Origin: an uncultured Enterobacter sp.
GTDB lineage: Bacteria > Pseudomonadota > Gammaproteobacteria > Enterobacterales > Enterobacteriaceae
Assembly: GCA_946477805.1 (NCBI GenBank)
Contig: CAMKZP010000062.1
Span: forward strand, 1-11,467
DNA: 11,467 nucleotides
Direction of reading: 5' to 3'
Below, piece after piece: positions 7,449 through 11,467 of this stretch. Under the pieces are notes generated by a model that worked only from the letters and a program-made list of their open reading frames with translations, was not told the DNA's origin and made no database searches. The stretch's first letter is position 1. Every line of letters starts with the position of its first letter. Position numbers and translations under genes: made by a program.

Positions 7449-8132
7449 TCACCTGTATAACCAGTAAGCGGTGGCGTCAACGTTGGCCCCACTCGCAATA
7501 TAACGTTTAAGCGCGGCGGTGTTGCCCATCTGGGTCGCCACCCGCAGCGTCGACAGCTGCTGTTGCGCTGTCCAGCGCAGCGCGGCCTGCATGAGCTTTT
7601 CACCCATGCCGCGGCCAGCGAGCAGCCCGATACGCGCGTCCTGTTCATTCACCTTTCGCAGCGAAACGAACCCCTGAATATGGCCCTCTCCGTCGCGAAA
7701 AAGCAGACACGCGTGGTCAAACGTACCTTTTACCGCATTCTCTACCCACTGAGCATAGAAACGGCCGCTGTCGTCAGGAGCGTACCAGGGAGCACGAAAG
7801 CGGCTCTGCGCAAACGCCTGTGCCGCCATCCGGCGCAGCGCGGGGATGTCCTGCGCCGTTGCCGCCTCTGCGCCTGTCGACGCGTGGCGGGAAACCGTTA
7901 TGGAGAGATCAACTTCGCCTTCTACAAGCCGAAAGCCCTGCTGCTGGAGCGCATCCAGCAGGTCGGCGCGGCCCGCCGGGACCTTTGCCTGCACGCGCTG
8001 CCACGCGGCGAAATCCGCTGCCTGCAAAACAGGCGCGTCCTCACCCAGACGAACAATCGCCGTTGGTCGGGCAAAAAAAGCGCTTTCCCACTCAAGGGAT
8101 TCCAGCACGCCGCGCAGTTGGCTCAACGCCAC
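7449..8132 (-). CDS. wecD: dTDP-fucosamine acetyltransferase WecD
   Basis: WecD (RffC) uses acetyl-CoA to acetylate dTDP-Fuc4N to dTDP-Fuc4NAc, the donor used by WecF. It is a GNAT-fold cytoplasmic enzyme. The acetyl-CoA loop is seen at GLLAGRGMGEKLM (169-181), and Tyr211 in NTAALKRYIASG aligns with the general-acid Tyr208 of the E. coli enzyme. The block QSRFRAPWYAPDDSGRFYAQ (109-128) is strongly conserved, whereas the first 100 residues diverge more than in any other protein here. The start is uncertain: GTG at 8132 (227 aa; E. coli 224) lies inside the end of wecC with AAGG three bases upstream; TTG at 8126 (225 aa) has better spacing. In E. coli the preceding gene is rffH; here it is wecC, overlapping by up to 10 bp. 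Confidence 0.94.
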   Translation of the reverse strand: MALSQLRGVLESLEWESAFFARPTAIVRLGEDAPVLQAADFAAWQRVQAKVPAGRADLLDALQQQGFRLVEGEVDLSITVSRHASTGAEAATAQDIPALRRMAAQAFAQSRFRAPWYAPDDSGRFYAQWVENAVKGTFDHACLLFRDGEGHIQGFVSLRKVNEQDARIGLLAGRGMGEKLMQAALRWTAQQQLSTLRVATQMGNTAALKRYIASGANVDATAYWLYR

Positions 8133-9385
8133 ACGCCTTTGGTATCAACAACATACTGCTGCTGAACGGCATCACCAGAGATCGCTTTGAACTCTTTGTG
8201 ATCCACCAGCAGTACCAGCACGTCCGCGGTCGCCAGCGCATCGTCCAGGGCGGTCAGCGTGCTGCGGCCCGCCAGCTTCGCAGGCAGCTCGTGGATGTTC
8301 GGCTCAACGACCAGGGTTTCACCGCTGTGCCAGCCTGCGATCGTTGCGGCAATTTCCATCGCCGGGCTTTCGCGCAGATCGTCAATATTTGGCTTAAAGG
8401 CCAGGCCAAAGCAGGCAATTTTCAGCTCGCCGGCGCGTTTGCCGCTGGCTGCCAGACAGTCAGCGACCGCCGCTTTCACCTGATTAAGCACCCAGTGCGG
8501 CTTGCTGTCATTCACTTCGCGCGCAGTGCGGATCAGGCGTGCCTGCTCCGGGTTTTGCGCCACGATAAACCACGGATCCACCGCGATGCAGTGGCCGCCC
8601 ACGCCCGGTCCCGGCTGGAGGATATTCACGCGCGGATGACGGTTGGCAAGGCTAATGAGCTCCCAGACGTTGATCCCCTGGTCGGCGCAAATCAGCGACA
8701 GCTCGTTTGCAAAGGCGATGTTAACGTCGCGGAAGCTGTTTTCCGTCAGCTTGCACATTTCGGCGGTGCGGGAGTTGGTCACCACGCATTCACCTTCAAG
8801 GAAAATCTTGTACAGCTCGCTGGCGCGCGCGGAGCAGACGGGCGTCATGCCGCCAATCACGCGGTCGTTTTTAATCAGTTCGACCATCACCTGGCCCGGC
8901 AGCACGCGCTCAGGGCAGTAGGCGATATTGATATCGGCCTGCTCCCCCGCCTGCTGCGGGAAGCGTAAATCAGGGCGGGCCTCGGCCAGCCACTGCGCCA
9001 TCTGTTCGGTCGCGCCCACTGGCGACGTGGACTCGAGGATCACCAGCGCTCCTTTCTTCAGCACGGGCGCGATGGATTTTGCCGCCGCCTCGACGTAAAC
9101 CATGTCTGGCTCATGATCGCCCTTAAACGGCGTCGGAACCGCAATCAGATACGCGTCGGCTTCGACGGGCGTGGTGCTGGCGCGCAGGAAGCCGCCCTCA
9201 ACCGCCTTTTTCACCACGAGGTCAAGGTCAGGCTCCACGATATGAATTTCGCCACGGTTGATGGTTTCCACCGCGCGCGCGTTGATATCAACGCCAACAA
9301 CCTGCTTTTGACGAGAGGCAAAGGCCGCCGCAGTAGGCAGCCCAATGTAGCCAAGACCGACCACAGAGATGGTAGTAAAACTCAT
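8123..9385 (-). CDS. wecC: UDP-N-acetyl-D-mannosamine dehydrogenase
   Basis: WecC (RffD) oxidises UDP-ManNAc at C6 in two NAD-dependent steps to UDP-ManNAcA, the donor for WecG. The 420 residues match E. coli WecC in length and almost throughout. The NAD-binding motif GLGYIGLPTAAAFA is at 10-23, STSPVG at 119-124, and the catalytic Cys266 lies in GPGVGGHCIAVDPW. It ends KGVWR as in E. coli, so the gene is complete. The ATG at 9385 overlaps the wecB stop as ATGA. Downstream, where E. coli has rffG and rffH, the wecD reading frame begins inside the last codons of wecC. Confidence 0.98.
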   Translation of the reverse strand: MSFTTISVVGLGYIGLPTAAAFASRQKQVVGVDINARAVETINRGEIHIVEPDLDLVVKKAVEGGFLRASTTPVEADAYLIAVPTPFKGDHEPDMVYVEAAAKSIAPVLKKGALVILESTSPVGATEQMAQWLAEARPDLRFPQQAGEQADINIAYCPERVLPGQVMVELIKNDRVIGGMTPVCSARASELYKIFLEGECVVTNSRTAEMCKLTENSFRDVNIAFANELSLICADQGINVWELISLANRHPRVNILQPGPGVGGHCIAVDPWFIVAQNPEQARLIRTAREVNDSKPHWVLNQVKAAVADCLAASGKRAGELKIACFGLAFKPNIDDLRESPAMEIAATIAGWHSGETLVVEPNIHELPAKLAGRSTLTALDDALATADVLVLLVDHKEFKAISGDAVQQQYVVDTKGVWR

Positions 9386-10512
9386 AGCGTTACCCGATTG
9401 TGTTTAAGTGCATGCAAAATACGCCCACAGGCTTGCCCATCACCATACGGGTTATGGGCCCGGCTCATGGCCTGATACTCTTCTTCATCGTGCAGCAGGC
9501 GCGTAACCTCATCGACGATACGCTGTTTATCCGTGCCCACCAGACGTACCGTGCCGGCTTTTACCGCTTCGGGACGCTCGGTAGTTTCACGCATGACCAG
9601 CACCGGCTTGCCGAGAGAAGGCGCCTCCTCCTGAATGCCGCCGGAGTCCGTCAGGATCAGCCAGGCGTGGTTCATCAGCCAGACAAACGGCATATAGTCC
9701 TGCGGTTCGATCAGCAGGACGTTATCGACATGGCCGAGAATACGGTTAACGGGTTCGCTAACGTTCGGGTTGAGATGCACCGGATAGACGATCTGCACAT
9801 CTTCGTTCTGCGCGGCAATGTCAGCCAGCGCGTGGCAAATCTGTTCAAAACCGCGGCCAAAGCTTTCGCGACGGTGGCCCGTCACCAGAATCGTCTTTTT
9901 GCCGTTGTTCAGGAAGGGATAGCGCGCGGCGAGTTCAGCCTGAAGCGCCTCGTTAGACAGTACGCGGTCGCGGACCCAAATCAGGGCATCAATCACCGTA
10001 TTTCCGGTGACAAATATTTTACTGTCGGCGATGTTCTCTCGCAGCAGGTTCTGGCGCGAGTTCTCCGTCGGTGCGAAGTGGTACATCGCCAGATGCCCGG
10101 TCAGCGTGCGGTTGGCCTCTTCCGGCCAGGGTGAGTAGAGATTGCCGGTACGCAGGCCCGCTTCCACATGGCCAACGGGAATGCGCTGATAAAACGCGGC
10201 CAAACTGGTTGCCACCGTAGTGGTGGTATCGCCGTGCACCAGCACCACATCAGGTTTGAACGACTCCAGAATAGGCTTTAACTCTTGCAGAATACGGCAG
10301 GTGATCTCCGTTAACCCCTGGCCCGGCTTCATAATATTGAGATCGTAGTCCGGGACGATAGAAAAGAGGGTTAAGACCTGATCGAGCATCTCCCGATGCT
10401 GGGCTGTCACGCATACTTTCGCGTCAATATCAGGATCTCTGGACAGCGCATGGACCAGAGGCGCCATCTTGATGGCCTCCGGCCTGGTGCCAAATACGGT
10501 AAGTACTTTCAC
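9382..10512 (-). CDS. wecB: UDP-N-acetylglucosamine 2-epimerase (non-hydrolysing)
   Basis: WecB (RffE) interconverts UDP-GlcNAc and UDP-ManNAc, the first step of the ManNAcA branch, in the cytoplasm. The product is 376 aa, as in E. coli, with the GT-B-like epimerase fold. Active-site residues of the family are present: Asp95 (VHGDTTTT), Glu117 (HVEAGLRT), Glu131 (WPEEANR) and His213 (VTGHRRESFGRG). The start is a GTG at 10512 (MKVLTVFGTRPEA), with a weak AAGAGA purine run about six bases upstream. That run sits in the loop of a small hairpin (ATCGA/TCGAT, 10513-10528), which could affect initiation. It lies 56 bp after wzzE, the largest gap inside the ECA genes here, and overlaps wecC by 4 bp. 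Confidence 0.98.
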   Translation of the reverse strand: MKVLTVFGTRPEAIKMAPLVHALSRDPDIDAKVCVTAQHREMLDQVLTLFSIVPDYDLNIMKPGQGLTEITCRILQELKPILESFKPDVVLVHGDTTTTVATSLAAFYQRIPVGHVEAGLRTGNLYSPWPEEANRTLTGHLAMYHFAPTENSRQNLLRENIADSKIFVTGNTVIDALIWVRDRVLSNEALQAELAARYPFLNNGKKTILVTGHRRESFGRGFEQICHALADIAAQNEDVQIVYPVHLNPNVSEPVNRILGHVDNVLLIEPQDYMPFVWLMNHAWLILTDSGGIQEEAPSLGKPVLVMRETTERPEAVKAGTVRLVGTDKQRIVDEVTRLLHDEEEYQAMSRAHNPYGDGQACGRILHALKHNRVTL

Positions 10513-10532
10513 ATCGATTCTCTTCGATTAGG

Positions 10533-10556
10533 CGATGAAGGCCGCAGCCTTCATCG
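10533..10556 (-). other. Strong intra-operon hairpin between wzzE and wecB
   Basis: On the minus strand CGATGAAGGC pairs with GCCTTCATCG across a TGCG tetraloop, ten perfect base pairs, and an additional G-T wobble can close it. It lies between the wzzE stop and the wecB start. No T-run follows (the next bases are CCTAATCGAA), so it is unlikely to be a simple intrinsic terminator. Possible roles are protection of the upstream mRNA 3' end, an RNase processing site, or control of wecB initiation. It does not resemble the E. coli REP consensus as I remember it. Confidence 0.65.
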
Positions 10557-10568
10557 TAGACGGCGTTC

Positions 10569-11420
10569 TTAATTTGTGCGACGACGCGTTAACGCTACGC
10601 CAGCGCCTGCCAGTGCGCCCACAATCCCCCACATGATCATCAGGAATGCGCGTCGCGGACTATCGCGTTTTACAGGTTCTTCAGGCGTTCTCAAATAACG
10701 ATAGGTCTGAAAACGCGGGTCCATCGTTGGACCGACGTTCAGCGTGTTAAGCATGGCGCGGTTTTGGTCGTAATCGAGGTCAAAATCAGGGCCCACGGCC
10801 TGGAGATTTTCCAGACGCGCCTGAAGCATAGGACGACCAAGGAGGAACATTTCGGAATCAGGGAGTTCATCAGCCGGGACATCCGTTTCGCTGCGGGAGA
10901 TGTTGTGCTGCTCCGCAATTTTCAGGGCCTGCTCAATGTTGTGTACACGACGCGCAAAAATGGCTTTTGCCACCTCTTCCTGACGCTTGACCTGCGCCTT
11001 CATCTGGATGGTACGCGCGGCCCAGGCACCTTTCAGCTCATCATTAAGATGGCTCGCCGCACGCTGGCTGGCAAACGCGACGTACTGACGCAGCAGGTTA
11101 TTGGCGTCCGGCGCGGTTTCAGCAATCAGCTTCACGCTGTCGTTTACGTTGCGCAGCACATCGCCCGGCATAAACTGGATGTTGTTGATCATGTCGTCCA
11201 GCAGCGCGGCGTCTACTTTGCTGTTACGCACCATGCGCTGCTTGTAATAGTCCGTCTGGGACCAGAAATCGCGACGCGTGTCCCAGGAGGCGAGCTGCAT
11301 CACAAACTCTTTGTAGGCCTCATCCATTACGGAAGCCTGATCCGGCGTGGCCAGGTTCGCTTTGATATCCAGGTTACGCAGGAACTGCTGCTGGGAATAG
11401 AACCCACCCAGCATGTTAAC
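10569..11420 (-). CDS. wzzE: ECA chain-length regulator WzzE, 5' end missing
   Basis: WzzE is an inner-membrane polysaccharide co-polymerase that sets ECA chain length with WzyE, and is also needed for cyclic ECA. The 283 residues here match E. coli WzzE from about residue 66 to the end. They include VNMLGGFYSQQQFLRNLDIK, a long helical periplasmic domain, the proline-rich stretch before the membrane, and the C-terminal transmembrane segment (AFLMIMWGIVGALAGAGVAL) followed by LTRRRTN. About 65 N-terminal residues, including the first transmembrane segment, are lost because the genomic sequence ends at 11420. The reading frame continues into adapter DNA to an ATG at 11435, giving a false MYKRQ start that must not be annotated. 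The TAA stop is 56 bp from wecB. Confidence 0.95.
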   Translation of the reverse strand, partial: VNMLGGFYSQQQFLRNLDIKANLATPDQASVMDEAYKEFVMQLASWDTRRDFWSQTDYYKQRMVRNSKVDAALLDDMINNIQFMPGDVLRNVNDSVKLIAETAPDANNLLRQYVAFASQRAASHLNDELKGAWAARTIQMKAQVKRQEEVAKAIFARRVHNIEQALKIAEQHNISRSETDVPADELPDSEMFLLGRPMLQARLENLQAVGPDFDLDYDQNRAMLNTLNVGPTMDPRFQTYRYLRTPEEPVKRDSPRRAFLMIMWGIVGALAGAGVALTRRRTN

Positions 11421-11467
11421 CTGTCTCTTATACACATCTGACGCTGCCGACGACTAGTCGAGTGTAG
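11421..11467. other. Nextera (Tn5) sequencing adapter and i5 index, not genomic
   Basis: Positions 11421-11439 (CTGTCTCTTATACACATCT) are the 19-bp hyperactive Tn5 mosaic end. They are followed at 11440-11453 by GACGCTGCCGACGA, completing the reverse complement of the Nextera read-1 transposase adapter. The next eight bases, CTAGTCGA (11454-11461), sit exactly where the i5 index falls (TCGACTAG in the forward sense, which I remember as a Nextera XT index). GTGTAG (11462-11467) begins the reverse complement of the P5 flow-cell oligo. The whole order matches a library read-through, so this is untrimmed adapter at a contig end rather than a transposon in the organism. Confidence 0.98.

Noticed and set aside
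6122..7510. Long plus-strand open frame (462 codons) opposite wecE and the 5' end of wzxE
   Set aside because: It is the antisense shadow of two secure genes. Long antisense frames are common in GC-rich coding DNA, and the translation has no recognisable domain and low-complexity composition.
7445..7648. 68-residue N-terminal extension of wecE reaching into wecD
   Set aside because: It is wecD sequence read in another frame. Starting at 7444 gives exactly the 376 residues of E. coli WecE with a good ribosome binding site.
7820..8968. Plus-strand open frame (382 codons) opposite wecD and wecC
   Set aside because: Antisense to conserved genes, rich in Arg/Ala/His as expected for a shadow frame, with no ribosome binding site or domain seen.
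10533..10556. REP/BIME element or intrinsic terminator
   Set aside because: The stem does not match the REP consensus I know and there is no T-run, so it is listed only as a hairpin.
11421..11439. Tn5/IS50 end suggesting a mobile element
   Set aside because: The mosaic end is directly followed by Nextera adapter, index and P5 sequence, so it comes from library preparation and not from a resident transposon.

Overview
The window is the distal part of the enterobacterial common antigen (ECA) biosynthesis operon of a member of the Enterobacteriaceae, followed by the amino-acid permease gene yifK and the start of the argX-hisR tRNA operon. All genes lie on the minus strand, so transcription runs from high to low coordinates. 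Predicted proteins closely resemble remembered Escherichia coli K-12 counterparts in sequence and length, and gene order is the same as in E. coli apart from one gap. The moderately GC-rich coding sequence fits Enterobacter or a close relative, but the genus cannot be fixed from this window.

Layout in transcription order: wzzE (chain-length regulator, 5' end missing), wecB (UDP-GlcNAc 2-epimerase), wecC (UDP-ManNAc dehydrogenase), wecD (dTDP-Fuc4N acetyltransferase), wecE (aminotransferase), wzxE (flippase), wecF (Fuc4NAc transferase), wzyE (polymerase), wecG (ManNAcA transferase). A spacer of about 200 bp carries several inverted repeats and a probable GcvB target. It is followed by yifK, a weak terminator-like hairpin, a good tRNA promoter, tRNA-Arg(CCG) and tRNA-His(GTG), the last cut off by the left edge. 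The ECA genes are tightly packed: three junctions are ATGA overlaps, wecC and wecD overlap by about 10 bp, and the only sizeable internal gap (56 bp, wzzE-wecB) holds a strong hairpin.

How the genes work together: WecB and WecC make UDP-ManNAcA, and WecG adds it to undecaprenyl-PP-GlcNAc (lipid I) to give lipid II. WecE and WecD make dTDP-Fuc4NAc, and WecF adds Fuc4NAc to give lipid III. WzxE flips lipid III, WzyE polymerises the trisaccharide repeats, and WzzE sets chain length.

Main observations: (1) rffG and rffH, which in E. coli lie between wecC and wecD and make the dTDP-sugar substrate of WecE, are absent, and wecC and wecD are directly joined. (2) The last 47 bases are not genomic: they are a Nextera/Tn5 sequencing adapter with an i5 index, and they give the partial wzzE a false N-terminus (MYKRQ). 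(3) The yifK leader has an 11-nt match to the R1 region of the sRNA GcvB. I see no previously undescribed system here; this is a core housekeeping locus with one notable change in gene content.
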